A DNA stretch of 64,000 nt. Origin: Malaciobacter mytili LMG 24559 (GTDB lineage Bacteria > Campylobacterota > Campylobacteria > Campylobacterales > Arcobacteraceae). Positions 63,977-64,000 of the stretch are shown in pieces; the stretch's first letter is position 1; the number at the start of each line of letters is the position of its first letter. The stretch lies in NCBI RefSeq assembly GCF_003346775.1, contig NZ_CP031219.1, positions 1,860,001-1,924,000 on the forward strand. Direction: 5' to 3'. A program made the position numbers and the translations under genes. Below the pieces are notes generated by a model. The model ran no database searches, was not told the origin of the DNA, and saw only the letters and a program-made list of their open reading frames with translations.

Positions 63977-64000
63977 TTTTTTAGCTATTTGATTTAGATA

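Overview
The window is AT-rich, densely coded bacterial chromosome, and it looks like the Arcobacter group of the Campylobacterota. The signs are the oorDABC 2-oxoglutarate:acceptor oxidoreductase, a formate-tetrahydrofolate cyclo-ligase next to RNase Y, a Campylobacter-type desulforubrerythrin, a FabL-like reductase between dapA and pgsA, and a TsdA with C. jejuni-like haem ligands. Ribosome binding sites are AAGGA-like. I see no tRNA, rRNA, CRISPR array, insertion sequence or prophage, and no gene-free stretch above 300 bases. Assignment is by reading the sequence only; no database search was run.

Layout. 1-982 (minus): cyclo-ligase and the start of RNase Y (cut by the window edge). 1044-6388 (plus): TlpA-like thioredoxin lipoprotein, FtsY, then a Cache-type sensor protein, an OmpR-type response regulator and a histidine kinase leading into tsdA. 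6403-9865 (minus): esterase, EamA exporter, Crp-family regulator, YjbR protein, 2-hydroxyacid dehydrogenase. 9998-12749 (plus): radA, ybeY, Ca2+/cation exchanger. 12756-14528: a peroxide/iron cluster of a PerR-like Fur protein, Dps and desulforubrerythrin, with palindromes in every promoter. 14556-26079: secreted nuclease, murJ, MsbA-like ABC exporter, pyrD, M16 peptidase, dapA, fabL-like, pgsA, rseP, PLP-binding protein. 26121-33111: NfeD-like protein, two metal-uptake-like periplasmic/membrane proteins, aspartoacylase-like plus RimK-like pair, trpC, TPR lipoprotein, YkgJ protein, tRNA methyltransferase. 33347-36209: oorDABC. 36218-39425: alarmone-hydrolase-like HD protein, DnaQ-type exonuclease, trpF, orphan response regulator, rpe.

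The last third is mostly cell envelope. 39492-43039 (minus) is a lipid-transport system of the LetAB/PqiAB type, with the PqiA protein split into two genes and a six-MCE-domain partner. 43130-49721 (plus) is an RND efflux operon (adaptor, pump, TolC) that ends in an outer-membrane phospholipase A carrying an extra TPR-like N-terminus. 49722-63976 (minus) is one large type I secretion locus: a giant RTX protein (2566 residues or more), a HlyC-type lysine acyltransferase, a TolC, a LapB-like ABC transporter, a HlyD-type fusion protein and a lipoprotein of unknown function.

The most promising unusual systems are the RTX/acyltransferase locus, where a toxin-activating enzyme is paired with a substrate that looks like an adhesin, and the Cache-regulator-kinase-tsdA cassette with candidate operator repeats. 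Convergent gene pairs repeatedly share one hairpin terminator that contains or touches both stop codons.
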